The position numbers and the translations under genes are program-made. From Anthonomus grandis grandis (Eukaryota > Arthropoda > Insecta > Coleoptera > Curculionidae), in contig NC_065548.1 in assembly GCF_022605725.1 (NCBI RefSeq), forward strand, positions 12,867,644 through 12,931,643: a DNA stretch of 64,000 bases, given 5' to 3'. The notes beneath the pieces were generated by a model. That model saw nothing but the letters and a program-made list of their open reading frames with translations. It ran no database searches and was not told the origin of the DNA. Shown in pieces: positions 34,584 to 46,300 of the stretch; within the stretch, counting starts at the first letter, position 1, and every line of letters begins with the position of its first letter.

Positions 34584-36124
34584 CACTATCGGACAAAAGT
34601 AGAGAAACTTTTTAAATTTGCGTTTTATTTGAATACTTCAAAACTAATGCAGTTCTACACATAATGAAAATCAACAATAATTGTTAAGACTTAATTTGTA
34701 TAAAGTAAAATAAATTGTAGAAGAAAATCCTAAGATTTAATTTAATTAAACAAAATATTTATGAGACAAAAGTAGAGAAACTAAATTTTATTCCAAAAGT
34801 ACAAGTTATTTCTTATTTCTATCTTAGAAAAATTAATAGTAAGTAGAGTATCCCTTATTGGCAATCACCTCGCGGCATCGATTTGGCATGGATTCCAACA
34901 GTTTCATAATGGTTTCCTCTCCAATAGAATTCCAGGAATCTTGTAAAACTTTTATAAGATCATTTTTATTACTGATCTGATGTTGCCTTACACGCCGGTC
35001 TAGTTCCTCCCAGAGGTTTTCAATCGGGTTAAGATCGGGACTTTGCGCAGGAAAGTCCATAACCCTAATATTTTCCGATAAAAACCAATCTTTGACAACC
35101 TTTGATTTATGTTTGGGGTCGTTATCTTGTAGGAATATCCAAGTCAAAGGTAAATTATCCTCAGCAAAGGGTAGCATTACATTTTGTAGGATGTCTAAAT
35201 ACACAAATCGATCCATGATACCCTCAATGATGTGTAATGGTCCTGTACCGAACCCAGAGAAGCAACCCCATACCATGCAGGAGCCACCACCATGCTTTAC
35301 CGTAGGCTGTGTATATCTTGGATCGAATCTTTTGCCTTGTGGTCGATGTACCCATGAGATTCCATCGGACCCAAACAAATTGAACTTACTTTCATCAGTA
35401 AAAAGAACTTTTTTCCAGTCGTTGGTTGTCCAATGCAAATATTTTTGTGCAAAGTTGAGTCGGGCCTTCTGATTCTTCTTGCTAATAAACGGCTTTTTAG
35501 CGGCTCTTCTACTAAATAATCGTCCTTCCCTCAGTCGTCTTTGTATGGTCTTAGAACTAACATTAACACCAGGTAATTCACTTAAAATTTTATTTGCTGA
35601 TTTGTGAGGATCAGACTGGGCAATTCTTTTTATCATCATTTCCATGTGTTTGGTTGTTTTTCTTGGGCGGCCACTTTTTTTAATGCTTTTTGTTGAATTT
35701 CGTGTTTTAAAATTAGAAATTGTCGGGCTAAACAACGGACTTGCAAATTAAGCGTTTTACTAATGTCCACTTGTCGTATACCACTCTTGTGTGCATCAAC
35801 TATTTTTCTACGAAGGTCTTCAGACAAATATCTTCCGCGAGGCATGTTGATTAAAAAAACTATGCAAAACTATCAACAGAACTCACGTAAAGCGAACTAA
35901 ATACTAAATTTGGACGATTGATATTTAGGTTTCTCTACTTATGTCCATCCGAAAATATTTGAATTCTTTTATTGTAAATAAACAACTGATAAGAGGCATG
36001 TAAAATGCGGTAAAAAAACGCAGTTGTTGAGAACTACAATATTTGTAGTAAATATTTAATTTAAATACATGGTTTCCGTAAATCAAAGAATTTTTAGAAG
36101 TTTCTCTACTTTTGTCCGATAGTG
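34584..36124 (-). mobile_element. Complete Tc1-family transposon with IR/DR ends
   Basis: The element begins CACTATCGGACAAAAGTAGA at 34584 and ends with the reverse complement at 36124; the terminal match runs 27 bases without mismatch. TA flanks both ends (34582-34583 and 36125-36126). A second copy of the core GACAAAAGTAGAGAAACT lies about 180 bases inside the left end (34764-34781), and a variant (GACATAAGTAGAGAAAC) lies about 180 bases inside the right end (35929-35945). This outer-plus-inner arrangement is the IR/DR type known from Sleeping Beauty-like elements. The single gene is on the minus strand. Near-perfect ends indicate a fairly young insertion. Confidence 0.93.
34833..35845 (-). 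pseudogene. Tc1-type DD34E transposase with one frameshift
   Basis: The enzyme cuts at the element's ends and inserts at TA. Translation starts at ATG 35845 (MPRGRYLSEDLR), giving the first helix-turn-helix of the DNA-binding domain; this frame ends at 35636. The rest lies in another frame, open from 35735 to the stop at 34833. Numbered within this second frame, SGRPRK (21-26) is the linker motif, a second helix-turn-helix spans about 45-70, and the catalytic residues are D114 (FTDESKF), D204 (QDNDPKH) and E239 (SPDLNPIENLW), with 34 residues between D204 and E239. One indel near 35735-35750 separates the two frames; nothing else is broken. It overlaps no other gene; the plus frame at 35092-35472 is a shadow. 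Confidence 0.93.
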
Positions 36125-36126
36125 TA

Positions 36127-36440
36127 TGCTGACAACCAGTAATACAGTAAGCCTAGAGAAGGATTGGAAAATTAGGCTATGATTTGTTTTACATTTACAC
36201 TAAAAAATTAAATAAATATTGAGAATCTAAAGCCTATTATTTCAATAAGCAATCCACAAAAGTATAAACGCTACAAAATTTCTTACCACTTCTGGACAAT
36301 ATGACTCGACTAACTAATGAAGTAGACCCTTTAACTCCAATCAATAAACATTTATAATTTAAAAATATTTTAACCATTATATCCAGTTGAACTTATGAGG
36401 AACCTTTCAGTTACCCATAAAGCAACAAAATGATTTTATG
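36127..36440. other. AT-rich spacer, no gene recognised
   Basis: No gene or repeat was identified. Confidence 0.4.
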
Positions 36441-36449
36441 GAGAATTAA

Positions 36450-36720
36450 ATCAGTCAGTAGCTAAGCATGCAGACGAGGTCTATCGTCTGCCAATATAAA
36501 ACGGTCGTACACGACCTAATAAATCTTCGTTTAAATCTCAAGTCCGTTTTGGGGCGGGTTAATCTAAATCTGCTAACAATGGGCTCGCATTGTAAATGAT
36601 AAATTTGACAGAAACTATAATATGATGAAATGCTACTACTGCTGCCCACCATTATGAGGCCGCAATGCGATGGATATGGAGAGTTTTCGTACTCTGCTGA
36701 GTCGGAATTGGATGAAAATT
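36450..36720. promoter_or_regulatory. GC-richer island, candidate conserved non-coding element
   Basis: The island holds GGTCGTACACGACC (a near-palindrome near 36502), TTTTGGGGCGGGTTAATC (near 36545) and CATTATGAGGCCGCAATGCGATGG (split here as CATTATGAGGCC and GCAATGCGATGG, near 36648). The 65-codon minus frame at 36455-36652 has no domain. A role is inferred from composition only. Confidence 0.3.
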
Positions 36721-37495
36721 ATTTTGTTTTTTGTCATTTGGGTTATCATGTTCGTTATTGTATTGTGATTTGGTAGGATAGAAAGGATTGTAAAAATAGG
36801 GTTTTTGTTGAGTTTTTGAAAATTTTCAATATGGTCTTCAATTTTCTATTACTTATTTAAATTTCATGTATCTAAAACTCTAAAATTTTTGAATCATCAG
36901 GATTCTTTAATTAAATCCTTAGAAATTCTTTTTAAAATCTAAGAGAATTAGATGAAAATATGTGGAAAATATTTTTTTCACTTTTATCCTGCCAATAATT
37001 TACCTAACATTTTTTTTTAAATAATTGGGTAGTTGCAATGTATGAAAAATAGTTTGAAATTATGCATTTTTTTTATTTCAAAACTTCACCGTTAAGAATT
37101 TTTTCTTAATTAAAATTTCTTTCGACAATTTATATTTATATTTTAATTTATATTTTCTTCTTTTAGGTTACCTGAATGCAGTAATTGTCTTCTAAAGCTC
37201 TAGAGAGATTAGGAAATGATAAAAGGTCATCGAGATTAAATGAAGGAAAAATCTGAATCTGCACCTCCATATGGTAGAAGGCGAAGGGTAACATCAATTT
37301 TTATAACTAAGGCAAATAGGGTAACATATAACGCATATAAATAACGCAGATTGCTTATTACGGTAATTACTCGGTGAAAGCTTTTCCATTTAAAATAAAG
37401 TTCCCAACTCAATATTAGACTAGTTATATATGCATATTTACTAAAATGAAGAGCGTGTTCTTCCGACATGATCTAAGCCTTAAGCTTAAAATTCA
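36721..37495. other. AT-rich stretch, no gene recognised
   Basis: The 77-codon minus frame at 37236-37469 has no recognised domain. No repeat was seen. Confidence 0.4.
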
Positions 37496-37499
37496 CCTT

Positions 37500-37910
37500 A
37501 TGAAGTATTACGTGCTGTCAGTACAGACTGGAAGCGTGGATATCGATCATGAAAAAGATCGATATCAAGAGGATAGAAGCATTTCAAATGTGGATTTATT
37601 GTAGAATATCATGGACAGAGAGAGTGATAAATGTGGAGGTTTGCCAAGATAGCAGAAAGCGAAAGATTTGATACTTACTATTAATAGGTGCAAACTGTAA
37701 TACTTGGGATATGTTATAAGAAGAGACAAAAATACCAGTTACATCAAACTATTATCTAAGGAAAAATAAGAGGCTTAGGATCCATAGGGAGAAGAAGAAA
37801 TGCATGGTTAAAGAACTTTGAAGGAGAATGGTGCAATTGCAGCAACGGCCAACTATTTAGATCTGCAGTATTAAAAACACGCTTAGCTAAAAAAAAAGTA
37901 AGTTAATTGC
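37500..37910 (+). pseudogene. LINE ORF2 C-terminal remnant
   Basis: With frame changes the translation includes RIEAFQMWIY (about 37570-37600) and RISWTERVINVEV (about 37604-37640), then RRRNAWLKNF (about 37790-37820) and CSNGQLFRSAVLK (about 37840-37880). This is the characteristic carboxyl end of a group of insect LINEs in which EAFEMWxYRR, RISWT, GRRRxxWLKN and LFRxA follow in that order. All catalytic parts are absent; the copy is a 5'-truncated, decayed insertion. It is on the plus strand. Confidence 0.75.
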
Positions 37911-38555
37911 GTGGAAATAGTAAAAATATCTTTAAAACCTAAATTTTATTTTACAATAGCCAAATATCAAAAAAGTGTTCCTAAGATAATAAAACTTACA
38001 TTAAATTAGTCACTTCATTACATTGAATTTTTCATAAATTTCACTAAGGGCACTTTTTTAAAGCGGGCGTTAGAATAAAACTACTCATCGCAAAGATAAA
38101 TTTTTTACATTTTAATCAGAAAAATGCAAACATTTTCCTTTCATCAACTTGGAAATCCAAACAAGGGAAATCTCCCCGTTTTCCGGAAGTTAACCTATTT
38201 TTCTTTTGGCACAAAGGGGTCGGCTCACTATTGTAGTTTAGCGTGAAAAGCTCTTTTCCCTTTATTATTTCTAGTTTTTTCTTTAGCAGCTTGGTAGAAA
38301 CGTAGATGAGGGTTTAAGTTTTAATCGCGATTAAATTTAAAAGTTTGATTGAAATTTTGAATCTTTGAAAAGTAATATTTTTTTTTAAATCTAAACAAAT
38401 AATTTCATTCATAGAGTGAAATTTTAAGTTAAAATTAAATGCGCCAATGTCAAAGAAACTTCTGAATTAACCAAAATATTTGCATAGGAGAGCTTACAAA
38501 AGGAATTGGGAAAGTCGAAGGAAATCTTCGTGGCAAATATTGACTCGAATTTTCC
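37911..38555. other. AT-rich stretch with a fragment of the long-period repeat
   Basis: TTTAAAGCGGGCGT at 38056-38069 matches the P block of the repeat found at 50945, 52790 and 54175. The remainder, including a GC-richer patch at about 38150-38260, has no recognised content. Confidence 0.4.
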
Positions 38556-38559
38556 ATTT

Positions 38560-39190
38560 AAAATTAGTTTTAGGGCTTCGGGGGGCCTGTTGACGCAGTA
38601 AGGGTAAGAGATCTTATCTGCTAAAAGCTGATTTTTTTGTTAGTTTCCAGAAGTAATTTAACTTCTTAATATTGTGTTTTATCTTTTATATAAATTTTAA
38701 TGATAAATTCCTTACGAAGTAATAGTTCTTTACCATGAAGAACCCATAACAAAAACGCGTTGACATTAAACCGCAAGTTAATAATACCCTTTACGCGCAA
38801 GACCGGTAATAGAAAATGCAAATAAGTAAATTTTAAATAATTTCACTGTATGGTAGCCGTGCAGTAACCTGATTTGCCTACAGACATTTTGCAAGTTTTT
38901 TTTGATGTATGGCCGATTAAACTGACATTTTGCCCGTTACGATTTAATATGCATCCTGTGTGAAAACTTGTTTAATATGTTGCATACTTTACACATTTTC
39001 TTTATCTAGTGTTTACGCTTCAGCGGCCTGTTTCTTAAGGCACATTATTAATATTTATATTTTAATAAAAGTGAAATTAATATGCGTAGTAAAATTTTAT
39101 GTTTTACTTGTGATAACGGGTTCGTTCTCCAATTATCCGCCTTACGAGAATGTGGAGTTTTCAGGCAAAAGCCGCAACATGTAAGAAAAC
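38560..39190. promoter_or_regulatory. Less AT-rich island, candidate conserved non-coding DNA
   Basis: Words such as AACGCGTTGACATTAAACCGCAAG (here noted as AACGCGTTGACA plus TTAAACCGC), TTTACGCGCAAGACCGG and GTATGGCCGATTAAAC stand out from the surroundings. The 74-codon frame at 38960-39184 begins with ATG-less hydrophobic sequence (alternate start) and has no domain. Non-coding regulatory DNA is the likelier reading. Confidence 0.3.
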
Positions 39191-39539
39191 TCTACAATAA
39201 TTAATTTTTACAATAAAAAGCATTTTATTTATCATGAAAAAATTCTGAGCAAAAACAGTTTTCTCTAGAATAAAAAATCAGAAATTTAAAAACCCGTACC
39301 GCATTTTCCAAATTGCCTCAGTCTTTAAAATGATAAAAATAATTAATATATGTTCCATAGTTCACTCACAAATTTCTTGTAAAATTTTGGATTTTTAAAA
39401 TTTGACATATGTAAATTTTTATTTTCTAAAATTAGGTAACCACACAGAATAAGATAGATCCCGTAGATTATTTCACTGAAAAAACCTTATTATATATTAT
39501 ATATTAAACTTAAAGGTAAAGTTATGAAAGCAGACTCTT

Positions 39540-40265
39540 AGATTTTAGAAATTTAAAGAAATTACCACAACATTGAATCCAATATTATAGAAGTTTTTCC
39601 ATTAAAAGATTCATAGCACTTCTAATTGTGCCCAAAAAAATTATTTAGTTTTAAATCACAAACTAACCCTTTTAAAATTGTTCGATTTCTTTTCAATTTA
39701 AATAAATTAAGTTGGGCTGTAAACCCAACTCTTCAGTTGGAATTGAAAGGATCAAAATAGGAAAGCACTGAATTATTTTTAAATAATCTTATCAAAGCTT
39801 AGTTCAAGAATTTAATTAAAAAATTGTAGTTGAATCATGGGTGTTTCATTACTAACCGCACACAGCATGATGACAACAAAATTTGCATAAGTTACTGATC
39901 ACAGTAAACTTATTAAAATTAATATTTTTTTTAGGTCTTAATTGTAAAAAAGTGTATTATATCAATTTTAGTTATGCCTTAGAAGCGGTCATTAGATATT
40001 TATCTTTAAAGAATGAAAAAGAAGAGGAAGGATAGTTCTGGTAAAAGGATTGTCACTTTCTTCATTTATGATTTTAGTTTGTCCTCTACTATAAAATGTT
40101 ACCTTAAGGAATTTTTTGGTTAACAAAACCTTTTATAATAACCTAAATACTAAAAGAAAACAAAATTTATTTAACATCCTAAATTGAAAGCAATTTTAAA
40201 GACATTTTATATTTTAATCATAAAAAGTATGTCCTGTCCATTTTGGTTTTGCTTCATATACATGT
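39540..40265 (+). repeat. Long-period repeat, Q block copy 1
   Basis: This block matches, in order, the Q blocks at 51330-51960 and 53220-53720: 'gcacttctaattgtgcccaaaaaaatta', TTCGATTTCTTTT, 'gaattatttttaaataat', 'gtttcattactaaccgcac', 'ttttagttatgc', 'agttctggtaaaa', and 'gtcctctactataaa'. The copies are well diverged (roughly a quarter or more of positions by eye). Confidence 0.7.
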
Positions 40266-40646
40266 CTTACAAGGGTAAGCATCTGTCCGTAAATACTCGA
40301 CAAATATTATATAATAGTCTACCAGCTCCTTATCTAGAATTCCTTATATAATTTGCCTAATTTTAAGATTAAACAATTACAATTAATTCAAAGCCGAGCA
40401 ATTCTTATAAACATTAAATATTATTGCCTAATATTTTAAATACGTTGTCTATTAAAAAAATTTTATTAAGTCGTCTGTGTTCTTATTTAAGATTAAGCAC
40501 AAAACGTTACTGCCCTATATCTGAGATAAAACACAATAATTTAAAAATGTTCATAGCTATCAGACTAGAAAGCAAAATGATTTTATTTTAATAGATAGGT
40601 GCTATTCTAGCCAAATGATGAATTCTATTCTTTATAAGGAGTTAAT

Positions 40647-41765
40647 AACGCCAACTAGAACGCTTGAAACTCTGCTGAGCCTTCCGCCTCTGGACCTCGT
40701 TGTGCAATTTGAGGCAATGAGGACTGCGTACAGGCTATACGTCCTCGGCGAACTACGTGCTGGCGAGACCGGTCACGCAAAAATTTGGTCACGGGCCATA
40801 CAGGAAAGTCCTCTCCTTCTGATGGGCAGTAACTGCATGGCTCCAGTGACTGTGGACTGCGAGGGAATCGTGACGCACAAGGCAGGTAGAGAAGAGTGGC
40901 AGCATTCTAACAGACCTGCATTGCTAAATAGGGGGACCATCTGGTACACAGATGGCTCCAGAATGAATAACAGAGCTGGATCAGGGCTTTGTGGTGGGAT
41001 CCCACATACCAGTAGGGCATATTCGCTGAGGGAGCACGCCACTGTCTTCTAGGCAGAAGTATTCGCTGTATTAAAATGCGGACAGAAAATCCTAAGCTGC
41101 GGACACCGCAATACAGTCGTATCAATATACTCGGACAGCAGAGCTGCCATTAAGGCTATCACGGTCGCAAAGGTAAGCTCCAAGCTTGCACTAGAGTGCA
41201 TAAAAGTCCTGAAAAGACCGGTGCAGGTTGGTTGCAGGGTCCAGCTCGTTTGGATAACTGGCCACGCAAGCCATGTAATGAGGAAGCGGACTCTCTTGCC
41301 AGACTGGGATCCGCGAATGTGCCGATGGGGCTGGAACCCATAGTTGGTATCGCCAAATGCGTCGCGATCACGTCAATAAAAGGTCTGCTGGACAAGTGGA
41401 CCCACCGAAGATAGACTGAGTCCCCTGGTATGAGACAGGCCAAAGCGCACATAGGTGGGCCCTCTGCCTGTCTCACCAAAAATCTACTACGCCTAAAAAG
41501 ACGCGAAATTCGGCTAGTGACAGGTCTTTTAACCAGTCACTGGCACTTAAGAAGCCGTCTCCATACTATCGGTATTGCGGACGATCCTGAATGCCTATGG
41601 TGCTGTGAGGAGGATGAAATCGTTGACCATGTAATCGGGGAGTGCCCAGCACTCACGTGCGCCAGGTTCAAATACTTGGGTAACACTTTCAGTGTACCGA
41701 GTGACTTTAAGTCCTTTAGACCAGAGAGCCTTATCGGTTTTTCTAAGGCCGTTGGGCTCTGGTAA
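40647..41765 (+). pseudogene. LINE ORF2 fragment: RNase H domain and C-terminal zinc motif, broken
   Basis: The frame open at 40615-41049 holds TPTRTLETLLSLPPLDLVV, and the RNase H strings IWYTDGSRM (about 40939-40965) and GSGLCGG. A TAG at 41050-41052 stands where Q normally precedes AEVFAV. In the same frame beyond it, IYSDSRAAIKAI (about 41128-41163) supplies the next RNase H aspartate. A frameshift lies near 41270, after LVWITGHA; the other frame then reads EEADSLARLGSANV, is stopped by TAG at 41412-41414, and continues from 41430 as RQAKAHIGGPS, RRQ-like RREIRLVTGLLT and the zinc motif CLWCCEEDEIVDHVIGECPAL (cysteines at about 41592, 41601 and 41646; histidine at about 41625). The ORF ends at 41765. 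Two stops and one frameshift mark it as dead but not ancient. Numerous minus frames here are shadows. Confidence 0.88.
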
Positions 41766-42038
41766 CCCCCGGTGGGGCATGACGGGTCTATCAAGAGACC
41801 TATATGCACAACTGCCTTGGCAACCCACTATTTCGACAATTCAAGGGGTTAATAAGTTATCAACTTATATCAATCAATATGCTGGTATAAGATAATTTAA
41901 AAGATTGTTAAGAGTTTATATCTATTTTTAATATCAATGTATATACATATTTTAACGTTGTATTTTAATCTTTTATTGTCTGTTTTTTATTTTATTTAAC
42001 TCTTATTTTCACTTTTTTGTATTTATTGGTTTTATATT

Positions 42039-42043
42039 AAGAT
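42039..42043. repeat. Target site duplication, left copy (AAGAT)
   Basis: AAGAT directly precedes the 5' LTR and is repeated directly after the 3' LTR at 49833-49837. BEL/Pao integrases usually make 4-6 base duplications. Confidence 0.95.
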
Positions 42044-42976
42044 TGTTAAAAGTTAATTTTAACAATTTATTTTATTTTATGATTTTATGGAATCGAAGTT
42101 TATGGTTGTCAAACGAATAATACCTTTTTTCTCAAGTAAATAATTTTTGCCTGAACTTTCTCCCAAATCCCAACATGTGTTTTTACCTACTTTTTAAGAA
42201 ATGCCTTTGTTACCAGTTTAGCTTAAGTGCACTTAAAAATCCATTTTTCTCCTCAAGTTCACTTAAGTGTTGGCCCCATGACACACGTGCATCCCACATT
42301 TTTTACCCAACATTTCACCCCGAGTCCCACGAGAAAAAATCAGTATTCACTCCGTCGCCGCAAAAAGAAGTACCTACTCTCGCGCCCCCGAAACACAAGG
42401 TTTCTTTCACCAGTGAAGGAATTCACAAAGCTTAAAGTACCGAGAAAATAAGTTAGTCAAGAGCAAGTTGGCGCAAGCAATTCCTCTCTCTCTCACTCTC
42501 TTCCGTTTAAGTATTTGTCTAAAGTTCATATATGTATACCTAATTGTTACGATAAAGTAGTTTAAGTTATGTAAAAAGGTCTATAGTGAATAAGTGTGCG
42601 TAAAGGTGGAAAATTGAACTGAAAGTGAGTGCAACAGTGGTTGTCAATAGCTGCACAAACCAAGGTGACGTTAGTGCTAATGCCGTTCCTGGTTCCTGCT
42701 AAGTTCCTGCTATTGATCTTGTGATTCTGGAAGGCTGGTAACGTCAACTAATATTGTAAACCCTGGTAAATAACTAACTTCAACATTGTAAATCGTTCAT
42801 TAGTCTATACCTGTTAATTATTACTAACCAAAAGGTACAATAAACCCTTATGTAATAGTAAATCACAACTGTGTAATTTATTGAACTGGACCTATGTCAT
42901 CGAAGGGCTCGTCAATGCAGTAGCCGTTGCTCGAGCAGGTATAGGTAGGTTTTTAAGAAACCCTAATCTATATTCA
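42044..42976 (+). repeat. 5' long terminal repeat, BEL/Pao element
   Basis: The 933-base LTR begins TG and ends CA. Its first 21 bases form an inverted repeat (TGTTAAAA, GTTAA, TTTTAACA). A polyadenylation signal AATAAA lies at 42839-42844. A CT-rich run (CTCTCTCTCTCACTCTC) lies near 42485-42501. Short frames inside (42175-42435, 42227-42451, 42562-42747 minus) recur in the 3' LTR only because the LTRs are identical. Confidence 0.95.
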
Positions 42977-42993
42977 TGGTCCTTCGAGCCGGA
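42977..42993 (+). promoter_or_regulatory. Primer binding site, tRNA-Tyr type
   Basis: TGGTCCTTCGAGCCGGA directly follows the LTR. Its reverse complement, TCCGGCTCGAAGGACCA, is the 3' end of animal tRNA-Tyr (acceptor strand plus CCA) as I know it. All 17 bases fit; the next base does not. It primes minus-strand DNA synthesis. Confidence 0.85.
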
Positions 42994-43087
42994 TCTTCCC
43001 AAGTTGTGATTTTACGATTCATCTAAGCAAAAACAAAACATACTTCTTGTGTAAAAAGTATATAATTGGTTCCGACATATGTGTCGG

Positions 43088-43099
43088 TGGTCCTTCGAG
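43088..43099 (+). repeat. Second partial copy of the primer binding site
   Basis: TGGTCCTTCGAG repeats the first 12 bases of the primer site 111 bases downstream, within the untranslated leader. Its local context (GTCGGTGGTCC) differs from that of the first. Confidence 0.7.
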
Positions 43100-43368
43100 T
43101 AAACAGTATTTTAGTTAATTACTTACTAACAAACCTTTTAGTTATTTGTCCCTTGTTATTTTGTTATTTTTACTTGTTATAATTGTTATTTGGAAATAAG
43201 TAGCAACTCACTTTTTACTTTTTCTTTTAAATTGTTTCTTGGTAATTAGTTTATTTTCTCTTAACAATTATTGTTTAAATTTAAAGAAAATCTATTCCCA
43301 AAAAATAAGCATCTGGTTGTCTCGTCATTTTTTGTGTTTATTCTGTAAGCCTAAAACAAAAAAATTAA

Positions 43369-46300
43369 ATGGCTGAAGGAATAGAAATATCAGTAGAAGC
43401 GTTGGTTAAAAATCGCGGATATTTAAAGGCTAAAGTAACACGAATTGTTAATTGGTTTTTAGAAAATAATGATAGTATACATGACTTTTTAGAAATTCAG
43501 GTACGTGAAAGTATGTTAACCCACGCTTTTAAAGATTTTGAAGAGGTAGAAAAACAAATTGTAGTTTTAGATATAAGTAAAGTAGACAAGGATGATGTAG
43601 AAGACAAATACTTAACGTGTGTTGCTAAAATGCAACGTAAAATTTTAGAACTTTCCCCGCAAGCGCCAACTCAAGTAAGACATATAGTTCCCCAACACTC
43701 TCATTCCCCAAATGTTAGTTTGCCCCAAATTAGCATACCTCCATTTAACGGAGACATCACTAAATGGAATGCCTTTTTTCAACTTTTCTCTACCCTTATT
43801 CTAGATAATCAATCTCTCTCTGATATTCAAAGATTAATTTATTTAAAATCTTATTTAAGAGATGAACCCCTAAATTTGGTCGATAATTTACAATTGACCA
43901 CTGACAACCTCCAAATTGCCCTAAATACCCTTAGACAAAGATATGATAATCAATTATCAATTATTTTTGCCCATATTAAAAATTTAGTTGACATTCCTAT
44001 CCTAAATAAGGTATCCTCACACACACTTAGGGAATTTATAGTTTGCATAAAACAGAACTTTGATTCACTGAAAAATCAAAACATTCCAGTAGACCACTGG
44101 GATTTAATTTTAATTTATATTTTTTCTCAAAAATTAGACTTTGGCACAAGAAAGGCATATATATCCGAGAGAGGTTCTCAAATGCGCTCTTCCTCACATG
44201 TGGTCCCTAAGCTTGAAGAATTTCTAAGCTTTTTAGAAAAGCGTTGTTCGGTGTTAGAAGATCTCTCTGAAAGCCCTTCAACTAGAAATTATTCCCATGG
44301 ACGTTCTTCTCAACACAACACTCCCTTTGTTAAAAAAATTTCACACTATGCTCATGGTGGGCAACGCCAAGGCAACCAAGTCATACCTCAAAAGTCTCCT
44401 CAAAACTCTCGCTCACATTTTGTTGCAGGACAAAAGTGTCCCTTTTGTGAGCACCCTGATCACAAAATTTATACTTGTTTTAAATTTAAAGATCTTAGTT
44501 TAAAACAGAAACAGGATTTTGTTAATCATAAGAATCTATGTTTTAATTGTCTCGGTTCAAGGCATCAAGTAAAAAACTGTACATCTCAGAGGTGCCAGAT
44601 TTGTCATATGAAACACCATTCTCTTTTGCATCCAATGGATGATGCAGCACAGCCCTTGCAAAGCAGAAATTCACATTGGAGGCCAAATCCTCAAACCCAA
44701 AATGAACGATCTCAAAATTTTAACAGAAATTCGCTTCTCATAAATAGCTCCCATTCTCGGAATCAAGGTTCAAGCCAAAGCTCCTCTCAGACTCAAGAAC
44801 CACAAATCCCAAGCACAAGCAATGAAATGAACTCGAATCGCCCTCACGCTAATAAACCTGTGACTTTGTCAGTTTTCGCCACTGAAGATAATGAAGTTTT
44901 ATTAGGTACTTCATTGATTCAAATACCCGACAAGAATGGTCATTTTATTATTGCAAAGGCAATATTAGATCCCGGGAGTACTATATCAATAGTAACCCAA
45001 TCGCTGGTTCAAAGACTTGATCTCTCTCCTAAGACGCAGCCAATACAAATCTCTGGTATTGGCGGCAAAATTAAGCACTCTAATCACGCAATTTCCCTGA
45101 GAATTCATTCCTGTCACAATCACGATTACTTCCTGAATGTTAACTGCTGTGTATTAGACAAAATCACAGAAAAATCCCCTCACTTTAAAGTCAACAAATT
45201 TATGTTGAACCTTCCCAATAATACACCGCTTGCAGACCCCTACTTTGATACGCCTTCTACAATAGATTTATTGTTGGGAGCAGATGTATACTACCACATT
45301 CTTTCAGGCGAATACACCAAGGTTAACAAGGACTCTTTAACGTTGGTAGGTACCTACTTTGGCCACATTCTTTCAGGATTAATCCCCTCCCAAGCTCTCG
45401 TTCACAAAACCCCTTTGGCAAATTCTAAGAATTGCTTTTTAGTGCAATCATTAAATTCAGATTGCTCACTGGACTCATTAATTGAGAAATTTTGGTTACT
45501 AGAAGATGTCTCGCCCACTCACGAAAAACCCCTATCCCCTGAAGATTCTATGGTTGAACAGAATTTTCAAAATACCACGGTATTTAAAGATGGTCATTTT
45601 CAAGTCGACTTACCCCTTAAAAGGCCCCAAGAGTCACATCCGCTAGGAGAGTCATATTCATTAGCCAAGAAAAGGTTTCACCACTTAGAAAAGCGTTTTC
45701 AAAAATCTCCTGACCTTTTTCTTGAATACAAAAAATTTATCGGTGAATATATCTCACTCAATCATGCACGAATTATTCCCCTTTCCCTTAAAACTGAAAA
45801 TCACAACAATCGATACTTTCTGCCTCACCACTGTGTAATTCGTGAGGACAGTACAAGCACTAAACTTCGTGTAGTGTTTGACGGATCTATGAAAACGTCT
45901 TCTGGGCTATCACTCAATGACGTAATGCATAAAGGATATACAGTTCAACCTGAACTGTTTGATATTTTACTTAGGTTTCGAAGTTTTAAATTCGCTCTCA
46001 CTTCTGATATCGAAAAAATGTATAGACAGGTGCGCGTTAACCCAAATCAAACTTACCTGCAAAATATTTTATGGCGCGACCATCCCTCTCAGCCAATGCA
46101 ATGCATTGAATTACTCACCGTCACTTATGGCACGAACTGTGCCCCCTATTTGGCTACACGCACCCTGAATGAACTTGCCATTATTCATAAAGACGATTAT
46201 CCTCTTGCGTCTCAAGCTATTTTATCTCAATGTTACGTGGACGATGTTCTCTGTGGGCAAGATACATATGAAAATTTGGTAGAATTACATAGGCAGCTAT

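Larger units (their letters stand above)
40647..42043 (+). mobile_element. I-type LINE, 5'-truncated, left part (before the BEL insertion)
   Basis: At about 40647 the composition jumps from AT-rich to balanced, and a LINE ORF begins in mid-protein. The element runs through the RNase H and C-terminal zinc-knuckle region, then a 3' UTR, and is interrupted at 42043 by the BEL/Pao element. Its last 100 bases, with a (TAT)n tail, resume at 49833. Presence of an RNase H domain after the RT region places it with I-superfamily LINEs (I, Nimb, Loner, Ingi types). The reverse transcriptase and endonuclease are missing because of 5' truncation, which is the normal result of incomplete reverse transcription. 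Confidence 0.85.

Noticed and set aside
35092..35472. 126-codon plus-strand frame inside the Tc1 element
   Set aside because: It is antisense to the catalytic domain of the transposase, which is strongly supported on the minus strand.
40773..41828. Several minus-strand frames of 70-106 codons
   Set aside because: They are shadows of the GC-richer LINE ORF2 fragment on the plus strand.
42175..42747. Short frames in the LTR (42175-42435, 42227-42451, 42562-42747) repeated identically at 49031-49603
   Set aside because: They recur only because the two LTRs are identical; they have no domains and lie in untranslated LTR sequence.
42977..42993. Part of a tRNA-Tyr gene
   Set aside because: Only 17 bases match, in antisense, exactly next to the LTR; this is the primer binding site, not a gene.
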